Assembly: GCF_030295935.1 (NCBI RefSeq)
Contig: NZ_AP027362.1
Span: forward strand, 1,984,001 to 2,048,000
Source of the DNA: Thalassotalea piscium
Lineage (GTDB): Bacteria; Pseudomonadota; Gammaproteobacteria; Enterobacterales; Alteromonadaceae
DNA length: 64,000 nucleotides
Direction: 5' to 3'
The notes beneath the pieces were generated by a model, which made no database searches, had not been told where the DNA came from, and was given only the letters and a program-made list of their open reading frames with translations. Made by a program: the position numbers and the translations under genes. Below, piece by piece: positions 20,749 through 29,691 of this stretch. Each line of letters starts with the position of its first letter. Position 1 is the stretch's first letter.

Positions 20749-21906
20749 ATGCAAACTATTCAAGCTATAAATTGGGGCGAGTTAACGCCTGAAAAATTTC
20801 TTAACGAATATTGGCAGAAAAAACCATTGTTAATTAAGCAAGCTTTGCCAGGCTTTAACGGAACTATTGATGCCAATGAATTAGCCGGCTTAGCAATGGA
20901 ACAAGAAATTGAATCACGGATTATATCTAATGACAGTGATAATAATTGGCAAGTTAACCATGGACCTTTTGAGGACTTTGAACAATTTGGTGAAAAAAAT
21001 TGGACCTTATTAGTGCAAGCTGTAAATAACTGGTCTAAAGATACTGATGCGCTAATTGATTTATTTAATTTTATTCCACGCTGGCGCATTGATGATGTAA
21101 TGGTGAGTTTTTCTACGCCAAATGGAGGGGTTGGTGCTCATTTAGATCAGTACGATGTTTTTATTTTACAAGGAGAAGGAAAAAGACGTTGGCAAGTAGG
21201 TGCGCCAGACCCAAACTTAACAGAATTACTACCACACCCTGATCTTAAACAAGTATCTAACTTCACTCCAATTATTGATGAAATAACCGAAGCCGGTGAT
21301 TTACTTTATATTCCACCGAACCATCCACATAACGGTGTTTCCATTGAAAATTCTTTAAATTTTTCCATTGGTTTCCAAGCACCTAGTAAACAAGATTTAT
21401 GGTCAGGTTTTGCAGATAGACTTATTGATGATAATTTGGGCGTTCAGCGTTTTGCTGATCCAACACGATCATTATCGTTATCACCAGAGTTACTAAGCGG
21501 TAAAGACATTTCAGAGATTAAAATGTTTATGCAATCTCAACTACAGAATGAATCGTTCTTTAACCAATTTATTGGTAAGTATTTAACGCAAAGTCATCAT
21601 ACTTTAGAGCTTCTTATTCCTATGGAAGCGTTTACAAATGATCAAGTAAAAGCCTTTACCGACGACGACAGTATCCAATTTGTGCCAGTATCAGGAGTAA
21701 AATCGTTAATAATTGTTGAACCTGAACAAGTATTATTTATCAATGGTGATATGTTCCAACTTACTGAAAACACGTTAGAAGTTGCAAAACTATTAACTGG
21801 TAAGCAACCCATTTCAATGTTAATAGCAAAAACTTTTATTAATTGTTTGAAAAGCAATCAATTGTTAACTAATGTTTTAAATAAGGGTTATTGGTATATA
21901 GATTAA
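20749..21906 (+). CDS. roxA: Ribosomal protein uL16 arginine 3-hydroxylase (JmjC)
   Basis: A 385-residue Fe(II)/2-oxoglutarate oxygenase of the YcfD/RoxA family, which hydroxylates an arginine of ribosomal protein L16. The metal ligands are in GAHLDQYDVF (H and D at about residues 130-132) and IPPNHPHNGVS (H at about 192); a C-terminal winged-helix part completes the family length. The frame is open from a TTG at 20734, but ATG 20749 with TTGGAAC upstream matches the family start MQTIQAINW. It stands alone between a MITE and a GNAT gene. Confidence 0.92.
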   Translation: MQTIQAINWGELTPEKFLNEYWQKKPLLIKQALPGFNGTIDANELAGLAMEQEIESRIISNDSDNNWQVNHGPFEDFEQFGEKNWTLLVQAVNNWSKDTDALIDLFNFIPRWRIDDVMVSFSTPNGGVGAHLDQYDVFILQGEGKRRWQVGAPDPNLTELLPHPDLKQVSNFTPIIDEITEAGDLLYIPPNHPHNGVSIENSLNFSIGFQAPSKQDLWSGFADRLIDDNLGVQRFADPTRSLSLSPELLSGKDISEIKMFMQSQLQNESFFNQFIGKYLTQSHHTLELLIPMEAFTNDQVKAFTDDDSIQFVPVSGVKSLIIVEPEQVLFINGDMFQLTENTLEVAKLLTGKQPISMLIAKTFINCLKSNQLLTNVLNKGYWYID

Positions 21907-22060
21907 TAAAATACATCACGTATAAGAAGCGAATATCTACGATTAAGTAATTATTCTAGGGTATATCTTTCTTTACTTTTACCCTTTTAAACAGTGAATC
22001 AACTAATAATATACTTTTTGTTTCACATATTTTTGATTAAATTTAATCGGGTATTTATTT

Positions 22061-22522
22061 ATGACCTTCAGCGTTAGCAGAGTGCAATGGGAGCAAGCAG
22101 CCCCTCTTTTAAAGATCATCAGAGAAAGAGTCTTTGTTTGTGAACGACGCATTCCCAAACAAGTAGAATTTGACCGCAGAGATCACCACGCAACACATAT
22201 ACTTGTTTGCGACGATTATAGTCAGGAGCCTATTGCTACTGGAAGAATATTTTCTACTGGAGAAATTAGCCGAATTGCGGTAATACCGAGCTTTAGAAAG
22301 CATAAAGTTGATAAATTAATATTAAACGCGTTACTGATCATTGCAAAAGAGCACAACCTAAATGAAGTTTTTATATATAGTCCATTAGATGCTGTGCAGC
22401 ATTTTAGAGATAACAATTTTATCCCATCAGGAGCGGTCTTTATGGAAGCGGGTATGCCAAAACAAAGAGTGGTTTGCTCGCTTGAAGATATTACCGACAC
22501 AAAAGTATACCTTAGTCATTAA
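22061..22522 (+). CDS. GNAT family N-acetyltransferase
   Basis: A 153-residue single-domain acetyltransferase. The acetyl-CoA-binding region is EISRIAVIPSFRKHKVDKLIL (two parts, about 69-89), where R-x-x-K replaces the more usual Q/R-G-x-G, and the C-terminal strand has FIPSGAVFMEAGMPKQRV, a pattern also seen in ElaA/YjcF-like members. VFVCERRIPKQVEFDRRD near the N-terminus is characteristic of that group. The substrate is unknown. It has its own spacer on both sides. Confidence 0.85.
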   Translation: MTFSVSRVQWEQAAPLLKIIRERVFVCERRIPKQVEFDRRDHHATHILVCDDYSQEPIATGRIFSTGEISRIAVIPSFRKHKVDKLILNALLIIAKEHNLNEVFIYSPLDAVQHFRDNNFIPSGAVFMEAGMPKQRVVCSLEDITDTKVYLSH

Positions 22523-22758
22523 GTAAGGCAAAATTACACCATTGTCACACTATTATTACAAACCAAAAACTTCAAAATATAAACAATTAACAGTGCCTTG
22601 AAAGCTTTACAGTAAATCAACAGTTTTTTCTCTCAAGACTAGATATCTAGGGCGCTAAGTGATATCTTGCGCCGCAATAATACCATCTAGCCAAACCGGT
22701 ATAATCGTTACCTAATTATTAGTTAAATTGTAGCCAAATTACGTGTGGAGTATAAATA

Positions 22759-23802
22759 GTGTCATTTTTTAATTTAGTAGATTTTGATGATCACGAGCAA
22801 GTTGTTTACTGTAGTGATAAAAAAACTGGTTTAAAAGCTATTATTGCAGTACATAGTACCGCATTAGGCCCTGCAGCTGGTGGGTGTCGCTTTTGGGATT
22901 ATGCAAACGATGAATCAGCATTGACCGATGTATTAAGACTTTCACGTGGCATGACATATAAAAATGCGATGGCGGGCTTAAAACTAGGTGGTGGTAAAGC
23001 CGTTATAATCGGTGACCCTAAGTCATTAAAGTCTCCTGAGTTGTTCAAAGCTTTTGGTAAAGCAGTTAATAATCTTGCTGGTCGTTATTACACCGCAGAA
23101 GATGTCAATATTAATACTGATGATATGGGCATTGTTAATCAAATTACAGATTATGTTGCTGGGCTTGATGGTAAAAGTGGTAACCCTGCGCCATTTACTG
23201 CATTAGGTACTTTCTTAGGCCTTAAGGCTGCGGTTAAATTTAAACTAGGTACTGATGACTTAACAGGTATAAAGGTTGCTGTGCAAGGTTTAGGTAGTGT
23301 TGGTTACAGTTTATGTCAACGACTACATGCAGCTGGTGCTAAACTTATTGTTACTGATATTAATCCTGTTGCACTAGAAAAGGCTGCTACAGAGTTTAAT
23401 GCTGAGGTTGTTGGCTTAGACGATATTTACGATCAAGATGTTGATGTATATTCTCCATGTGCTCTAGGTGCTTCAATTAACGACGGTACCATCTCGCGAC
23501 TTAAAGCTTCAATTATTGCTGGTTGTGCCAACAACCAACTCGCTGAACCAAAGCATGACCAATTGTTGAAGGATAAATCAATACTTTATGTACCAGACTA
23601 TGTCATTAACGCAGGTGGTATTATTAACGTATCTTTAGAAATACAAGCTGAAACTTACTGTGCTGATAAAGCAACTAAGATGGTAGAACGTATTTACGAT
23701 ACCCTGATGAATGTTTTTGAAACGGCTAAACAGCAAGACAAACCTACAGGTATTGTTGCAGATGAAATGGCACGAGCTATTATCGCTAAAGGTAACAAGT
23801 AA
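22759..23802 (+). CDS. ldh: Leucine dehydrogenase / Glu-Leu-Phe-Val dehydrogenase
   Basis: A 347-residue NAD-dependent amino acid dehydrogenase that interconverts branched-chain amino acids and 2-oxo acids. The catalytic region reads GPAAGGCRFWDYA and GMTYKNAMAGLKLGGGKAVI, including the conserved lysines; the Rossmann motif GLGSVGYSL is at about residues 175-183. Length and motifs fit leucine dehydrogenase better than glutamate dehydrogenase. The start is GTG at 22759 with GTGGAG upstream. It is followed by a long bidirectional terminator. Confidence 0.92.
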   Translation: MSFFNLVDFDDHEQVVYCSDKKTGLKAIIAVHSTALGPAAGGCRFWDYANDESALTDVLRLSRGMTYKNAMAGLKLGGGKAVIIGDPKSLKSPELFKAFGKAVNNLAGRYYTAEDVNINTDDMGIVNQITDYVAGLDGKSGNPAPFTALGTFLGLKAAVKFKLGTDDLTGIKVAVQGLGSVGYSLCQRLHAAGAKLIVTDINPVALEKAATEFNAEVVGLDDIYDQDVDVYSPCALGASINDGTISRLKASIIAGCANNQLAEPKHDQLLKDKSILYVPDYVINAGGIINVSLEIQAETYCADKATKMVERIYDTLMNVFETAKQQDKPTGIVADEMARAIIAKGNK

Positions 23803-23839
23803 TATAAGCCACGTTTAGCTTATGTGATAAAATAATTAT

Positions 23840-23875
23840 AAAGCCAGCGATATAATCTGTTATATCGCTGGCTTT
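23840..23875. terminator. Bidirectional terminator between ldh and the binding-protein gene
   Basis: A 16-bp perfect stem AAAGCCAGCGATATAA / TTATATCGCTGGCTTT with loop TCTG, rich in T after the stem on the plus strand and on the minus strand (ATTATTTTATC). It serves the convergent genes on both sides. Confidence 0.88.
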
Positions 23876-23887
23876 ACTTTATTTACA

Positions 23888-23916
23888 GTCAAATATTTAT
23901 TTCAATTGGTATTAAA
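23888..23916. repeat. Solo end of MITE family C overlapping a gene stop
   Basis: These 29 bases, ending TTTCAATTGGTATTAAA, differ at one position from the right end of the 270-bp element at 56189-56458. No matching left end or body is nearby. The stop codon of the binding-protein gene (23912-23914) lies within it. Confidence 0.65.
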
Positions 23917-24973
23917 GCCCATAGGTACTCAGTAAGTTTCCAATAGTAAAAATTAACGGTTTATCTGTAGAGTAACTAAATTGTGAAAAATCGTATTCAT
24001 CAATACTTTTCGTGGCTAAAAGTTCGCTGAACTTAGCATGATGACTTGAAATACTTGACTCAAATATATCAAGCTTTTGATTAGTTTGCTCTACGGGTAG
24101 GTTATTAGTATGTATCCCCTCTAGCATTATTATTGCTTGAGCACCTAGCGTGACATGACCACCAAAAGAGAGTGCGATAGGATACTTCGGGTTTTCTACA
24201 TCCCAATTAATCCCACCAATAACTACTGGGTATGACAGCGCTAATTCAGAAATAGCTTTTTTAGCACCAAAAGCCATTGGATCATTTGCAGCCCAAATTA
24301 TATCAATAGGCGTTCGCTTGATAATACCCTTCACTTTATTATAAGCCTGCTCGCTAGACCAATTAGCAACTGTACTATCAATCAAATTAATATTGTTGTT
24401 AGCTGAAAGTGCACTTAGCAAACCTTGCTCGCGGGCGATAGATGCAGGAGTAGAGTAGTCACCTTGCAGTGCTAATAAATTTATAGGTTTGGTTATGTTA
24501 GAAGCTTGATTATAGGTAGATAATAAGCCATTAAGCAGTTTTTTACCCACACCGAAGTTATCTGGTACAACACTGCCTTTTATATTAGATTGTTGTTGCT
24601 TAGATAATTGTGCATAGTCGCTTTTACTGATTCTATTAAGTAATGAAAATATTTTGACGTTAGCTGAAGTTAAGCGTTTAATTAGCGGTAACGCTTGATC
24701 TTTTTCATTAACTAAAATAACAAATTCAGGCTTTTCAATGAGCACTTGTTCTGCTATCGACTTCATAAAAATATGATCACGATAAGCATAGTATGTCACT
24801 AATTCTATGTCTAAATCTGACGCAGCAGCTGACATAAAAAGTGTCACGTTTGACCAAAAGTCACCCGTGGTATTCTGATCAGGATTACCAGGGTTAATAA
24901 AAACCACTTTAAATTTAGCTGATTGGGCGGGTATTGAAACGAAAAACAATACGAATAAAAAGAAAAATTTCAA
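23912..24973 (-). CDS. Periplasmic substrate-binding protein of the sugar/LuxP type, orphan
   Basis: A 353-residue exported protein. Residues 1-19 are a signal peptide (FFVSIPAQSA). The mature part has the periplasmic-binding-protein type I fold: VFINPGNPDQNT, then PVNLLALQGDYSTPASIAREQG in similar wording, DIIWAANDPMAFGAKKAI at about 220-238 and VVIGGINWDVENPKYP after it. No ABC permease, ATPase or sensor kinase gene is beside it, so it may serve a remote transporter or signal receptor. The ligand is not known. Its stop codon is supplied by a MITE end. Confidence 0.82.
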   Translation of the reverse strand: MKFFFLFVLFFVSIPAQSAKFKVVFINPGNPDQNTTGDFWSNVTLFMSAAASDLDIELVTYYAYRDHIFMKSIAEQVLIEKPEFVILVNEKDQALPLIKRLTSANVKIFSLLNRISKSDYAQLSKQQQSNIKGSVVPDNFGVGKKLLNGLLSTYNQASNITKPINLLALQGDYSTPASIAREQGLLSALSANNNINLIDSTVANWSSEQAYNKVKGIIKRTPIDIIWAANDPMAFGAKKAISELALSYPVVIGGINWDVENPKYPIALSFGGHVTLGAQAIIMLEGIHTNNLPVEQTNQKLDIFESSISSHHAKFSELLATKSIDEYDFSQFSYSTDKPLIFTIGNLLSTYGL

Positions 24974-25115
24974 AGCGAATATCTTTAGCCTTATAAAACC
25001 ATTAATTTAACACATATATATTGTACAGTCATACAAAAGAAGTAGGTAAAATAACGAAGCTGTCCATGGATTCCCCCTTGATAATTTGTAAAACATCAAG
25101 GGGGCGATACAAGCA

Positions 25116-28100
25116 TTATTCAATATGATGCAAAATAACTTCAATCGGGTGGCGAGTTTGCACATTACCTAAGCGCTTAACTTGGCTACGACATGAGTAC
25201 CCGGTAGCTACAATTTGTTCAGGCTGTAATAGTGAAATTTTATCTTGCCAACTCATTTTATAAAGCTCAGTAGAGTTATCTAAATTAACCTTTTCGTGGC
25301 CATAAGTTCCGGCCATTCCGCAACACCCTACGGCAACACTTGTTAACGATAAGCCAAAGGCATTAAAGATTTGCTGCCATTGGTTTTCACTTCCGGCTAA
25401 AGCTGTTTTTTCTGTGCAATGGGCAAATAGTTTAAACTCAATATTGCTATTAGCCTTTATTGATTTAACATTTTGATGATCGAGTAAAGTAATTAACCAT
25501 TCGTGTGCAAGTAGGATTTCAAAGTCCCCTCTGTTGCCTTTAAGGATTTGTTTGTACTCGTCTCGATAACATAACACTAGTGAAGCATCTAAGCCTATCA
25601 TAGGAATAGACAGCTGACTTAACTTATTAAAGAACTGACTTGTGTTAGTGGCTGTGTTCGCAAAACGTTTTAAAAACCCTTTAACATGCTGTGGCTTACC
25701 GTTTGGTTTAAATGGCAGCAACACAGGCTTAACCCCAAGTTTAGCAACTAGTTTCATCATATTTGCTACAACATCTGCATCGTAAAATGAAGTAAAGGGG
25801 TCTTGAACAATAAACACATAATTTTCTCGTTGCTGTGGCGTCATCGCAGTAAACTTAGCTAGCTCAAAAGATTCAAACCCTAATTGTTTAACTTGCTCGA
25901 TTAATGTTGGCACAGAAAGTAACGGTGTATCAACATAGCCAATAGTTGCTTGTGAAAGCTTGTCGTATATTGAAGAAGATAATACTTTGTTTACCAGCTT
26001 TGGTGATTTAGCCATTAATGGCGTTAGTAATTCGACATTAGCAACAAGATGATCTTTAAGCGGCCTAAAGTATCGCGAGTGATATAAGTTTACAAAGCGC
26101 GCTCTAAAGTCTGGTACATCAACTTTAATTGGACACTGACTTGCACATGCCTTACAGGCTAAGCAACCAGACATAGCTTCCATGACTTCATGAGAAAAGT
26201 CATCTTCATTGGTGCTAGTAAAACGATTTTTTACTTTGTCTATGAGTTGTTTTACCGACCAACCATTAATATTTTGTTCTAAATTTAAAACGTTAACGCC
26301 TTTTTGTTCCAGCAGACGCAACCACTCTCGCATCAACCCTGCTCTACCTTTCGGTGAATGCCTTCGGTCACGCGTAACCTTGCTTGACGGGCACATAGGG
26401 CTATCAACGTCATAATTAAAACATAAACCGTTACCATTACAATCCATGACTGAAGTAAAAGAGTCTTTAACTTTTATATTAATAGTACGGTCAAAGGTGC
26501 CACGTTTGGTATCGTCAACTGACACTAAACGATCACTAGAATCTATCGGGGTGCAAATTTTTCCAGGATTCATTTTATTATTTGGATCGAATACCGTTTT
26601 AATCTTTCTCAATTCAGTAAATAATTCTTCACCAAAAAACTCTGGCCCATATTCACTTCGGTAGCCTTTGCCATGTTCACCCCACATTAATCCTCCATAT
26701 TTGGCGGTTAACGCAACTACTTTGTCAGAAATTATTCTGAGCAGTTTTTCTTGCTCTGGGTCACACATATCTAATGCTGGTCTAACGTGTAAAACGCCTG
26801 CATCAACATGTCCAAACATACCGTAATGTAATTGGTAGCTATCAAGTAGTTGGCGAAACTCAGCAATAAAGTCAGCTAAATGCTCAGGAGGCACTGCTGT
26901 ATCTTCGGCAAATGCTAATGGTTTTTGGCGGCCTTTAGTATTACCTAATAAACCAACGGCCTTTTTACGCATTGCATAAAGTTTACTAATACTGCTTGGA
27001 TCAGAAGTTACTTGATAACCAATTACACCAGTATTATTGTCAATATCGTGATCAAGTTGTACTGTTAGCTCTCTTACCTGTTCGGCCAGCGATTCAATAT
27101 CTTTACCGTTGTATTCAACAATGTTGATACCATCCATTTCTTTGTCTTTAACGTCAGTAATCAAATTGCTAACGGAATGCCAAATAATGTCTTGTTTCGC
27201 TAAATTAAGGACTTTTGAGTCAATTGTTTCTACTGAGGTAGCATTTGCTTTTACTAAAGTTGGCGAATGTCGTAATGCTGAATCAAAACTGTCGTACTTT
27301 ATGTTGATCAAAGTTTTCGCTTTAGATATAGGCGTTAAATTTAATTTAGCTTCACATACAATAGCTAAAGAACCTTCTGAACCGGTAATTAAGCGAGAAA
27401 CATCTATCGTTTGTAAGTCATCTGAAACCGCATGCTCAAGGTCATACCCTGTTAAAAATCGATTTAACCGTGGAAATTTAGCTAATATTTTTTCTCTCTT
27501 ATCAATACTAGTTGCAACTACTTGTTTAAGTATATTGCCATAGCTGCAATTTCCAGCAGCTATTTTTTGCGCTTCTAATACAGTAATTGGTTGCGTTTGT
27601 AATAGTTCACCATTAGCAAGTACAGAGGTTAACCCTAAAACATGATCAGAAGTTTTTCCATAAACTAATGACCCCTGTCCTGAGGCGTCTGTATTTACCA
27701 TGCCACCAATAGTTGCTCTATTACTGGTTGATAAATCAGGTGAGAAAAAATAACCATAAGGTCGCAGATAATCATTTAGCTGATCTTTAACAACACCTGC
27801 TTCAACGCGAACCCAGTTTTCTGCTATGTTTATCTCTAAAATACGATTCATGTATTTTGATAAATCGATAACTATCCCAGGCGTTAAACTTTGCCCATTC
27901 GTTCCAGTACCACCGCCTCTTGCACTAAACTTTATTGATTCATAACTCTTTTCACTGGCCAATGAAGAAATTATTTGAATATCACCTACTGACTTTGGGT
28001 GTAAAACTAACTGGGGTAATTGCTGATAAATACTATTATCGGTTGCCACTGATAGGCGCGCACCATAACTTGTACTAATTTCGCCAGTATAGTGACTAGA

Positions 28101-28169
28101 AGATAAAGTTTTTGCATACTTTTGATATAAAGGAGCGAGTAGCTCTTGAGAGTCTAACCGAGGCAACAT
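25116..28169 (-). CDS. ydiJ: FAD/Fe-S D-2-hydroxyacid (2-hydroxyglutarate) dehydrogenase YdiJ
   Basis: A 1017-residue protein, the size of E. coli YdiJ (1018). Domains in order: FAD-binding PCMH domain with RGGGTGTNGQSLTPG near residue 85; FAD-oxidase C-terminal domain with FGHVDAGVLHVRP near 450; a 4Fe-4S domain with CLACKACASQCP near 670; and a CCG-type Fe-S domain ending in VGCCGMAGTYGHE near 955. YdiJ-type enzymes oxidise D-2-hydroxyglutarate, and related ones D-lactate, passing electrons to the respiratory chain. It is transcribed alone or downstream of the Fe-ADH gene, with a 198-base gap. Confidence 0.92.
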   Translation of the reverse strand: MLPRLDSQELLAPLYQKYAKTLSSSHYTGEISTSYGARLSVATDNSIYQQLPQLVLHPKSVGDIQIISSLASEKSYESIKFSARGGGTGTNGQSLTPGIVIDLSKYMNRILEINIAENWVRVEAGVVKDQLNDYLRPYGYFFSPDLSTSNRATIGGMVNTDASGQGSLVYGKTSDHVLGLTSVLANGELLQTQPITVLEAQKIAAGNCSYGNILKQVVATSIDKREKILAKFPRLNRFLTGYDLEHAVSDDLQTIDVSRLITGSEGSLAIVCEAKLNLTPISKAKTLINIKYDSFDSALRHSPTLVKANATSVETIDSKVLNLAKQDIIWHSVSNLITDVKDKEMDGINIVEYNGKDIESLAEQVRELTVQLDHDIDNNTGVIGYQVTSDPSSISKLYAMRKKAVGLLGNTKGRQKPLAFAEDTAVPPEHLADFIAEFRQLLDSYQLHYGMFGHVDAGVLHVRPALDMCDPEQEKLLRIISDKVVALTAKYGGLMWGEHGKGYRSEYGPEFFGEELFTELRKIKTVFDPNNKMNPGKICTPIDSSDRLVSVDDTKRGTFDRTINIKVKDSFTSVMDCNGNGLCFNYDVDSPMCPSSKVTRDRRHSPKGRAGLMREWLRLLEQKGVNVLNLEQNINGWSVKQLIDKVKNRFTSTNEDDFSHEVMEAMSGCLACKACASQCPIKVDVPDFRARFVNLYHSRYFRPLKDHLVANVELLTPLMAKSPKLVNKVLSSSIYDKLSQATIGYVDTPLLSVPTLIEQVKQLGFESFELAKFTAMTPQQRENYVFIVQDPFTSFYDADVVANMMKLVAKLGVKPVLLPFKPNGKPQHVKGFLKRFANTATNTSQFFNKLSQLSIPMIGLDASLVLCYRDEYKQILKGNRGDFEILLAHEWLITLLDHQNVKSIKANSNIEFKLFAHCTEKTALAGSENQWQQIFNAFGLSLTSVAVGCCGMAGTYGHEKVNLDNSTELYKMSWQDKISLLQPEQIVATGYSCRSQVKRLGNVQTRHPIEVILHHIE

Positions 28170-28367
28170 AGAGTTATAAAAGCGTTAAAAATGATAAGTA
28201 AGTTAAGTATATCACGCTCATTTTTAAAATTGACGGTAGAAAGCAAAAAGACTAATAACTTTTTGAAACTAATGAGACAAAATCAATGTAAATAATAGAC
28301 TCATGTATTCTATGCAATACATTATAAATAAACACTTTATCGCCCAAATATAATGAAATGACACTGA

Positions 28368-29555
28368 TTAAACGAGTAGTTTAGATAATATTTCTTCACA
28401 TTGTGAAACTGTCATCTGTCTTGGCACAGGGTATTCACAATAAGCCTCTTTAATTGCCCGCTTAGCTAAAATAGTTATATCTTCAGCTTTTAATTCTTTA
28501 AATCCCGTTTGTATATTGAGTTGTTCATTTAACATTTTAACTCCATTAACTAATTTTTTAGCCGCTGAAAGCTTTGTATCTGTCGTTGTTGCTAATCCTG
28601 CACTAATTGCAAGATCTGCATAACTGTAGATAGAGTGATTAAACGAGAACTCCATAATATGAGGTAGAAGAACAGCATTCGCCAGCCCATGAGGTATGTG
28701 GTAATAACCACCTAACTGGTGAGCGATAGCGTGCACATACCCAATAGAAGTGCGTGTAAAGGCTACGCCTGCATTAAAGCTCGCAATAGACATTTCTCTG
28801 CGCGCATCTAAATCTTTCCCATTTGTATAAGCAAGCGGTAAGTAATTAAAAATTCTATACACAGCATCGCAGCTATACGCTTTAGTAAGCTCAGTTGAAT
28901 GAAGGCCGCTATAAGATTCAATTGCATGTGTCAGTGCATCGATACCAGTTTCAGCTGTTATTTTAGGCGGTAAACCAACCATTAATAATGGATCTACAAT
29001 CGCAATATCAGGTACTAACACAGGGTCGATAATTGTAAACTTTTGCTTCTTTATAGACTCTGTAATCACAGCAACAAGAGTAGCTTCCGAGCCGGTCCCC
29101 GCTGTAGTAGGAATAGCAATAAACGGTGGCAACGATGCTCTAATACGAAATAAGCCTTTCAATTGTTTTATATCTTTATTTTTTGTTATTGAAGCAGCAA
29201 TGCCTTTGGCGCAATCCATTACAGATCCGCCACCTAACGCGATAAAACTATCGCAATGATTATCGCGATAGTGTGTTAAGCCGTTATTAACAATTTCAGT
29301 TGTAGGGTCTGGGGTCACTTGATCAAATATATAATAATCAATACGAGCTTCAGTTAAAGCATCAGTGAGCATTTTGACAATACCAAGCTTTACTAAAACA
29401 GCATCTGTCACAATAAACGGCTTATGCGCTTTAAGTTGAATTAACTGGGTTGGCGACTGTTTAATGCTTCCCTCTCCCGATATTAAGGTAGGAAAAGGAA
29501 TATCAAGTAATTTATTGACCTGCGCACGTATTTTTATGATCAGAGTATGCAGCAT
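28368..29555 (-). CDS. Iron-containing alcohol dehydrogenase
   Basis: A 395-residue group III alcohol dehydrogenase. The NAD-binding motif GGGSVMDCAKGIA is at about residues 108-120, TAGTGSEAT at about 150-158, and the metal ligands are in ETGIDALTHAIE and VHAIAHQLGGYYHIPHG. Such enzymes interconvert alcohols and aldehydes with NAD(P)H. It lies 136 bases after a pyruvate-decarboxylase-like gene on the same strand, which suggests reduction of the aldehyde made by that enzyme. The exact alcohol is unknown. Residues 1-20 vary between family members. Confidence 0.9.
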   Translation of the reverse strand: MLHTLIIKIRAQVNKLLDIPFPTLISGEGSIKQSPTQLIQLKAHKPFIVTDAVLVKLGIVKMLTDALTEARIDYYIFDQVTPDPTTEIVNNGLTHYRDNHCDSFIALGGGSVMDCAKGIAASITKNKDIKQLKGLFRIRASLPPFIAIPTTAGTGSEATLVAVITESIKKQKFTIIDPVLVPDIAIVDPLLMVGLPPKITAETGIDALTHAIESYSGLHSTELTKAYSCDAVYRIFNYLPLAYTNGKDLDARREMSIASFNAGVAFTRTSIGYVHAIAHQLGGYYHIPHGLANAVLLPHIMEFSFNHSIYSYADLAISAGLATTTDTKLSAAKKLVNGVKMLNEQLNIQTGFKELKAEDITILAKRAIKEAYCEYPVPRQMTVSQCEEILSKLLV

Positions 29556-29691
29556 TGTGTTTATAGTTCGCCATAAGTATTAAACCATAAGTAAAGCATT
29601 AAACTTATCTCAAGGTCAACTGGTCTAACCAACAAACAGTTCATTTAACCTATGAGTAAATAAATCACTAAGAGAAATTACTCAACACCGC

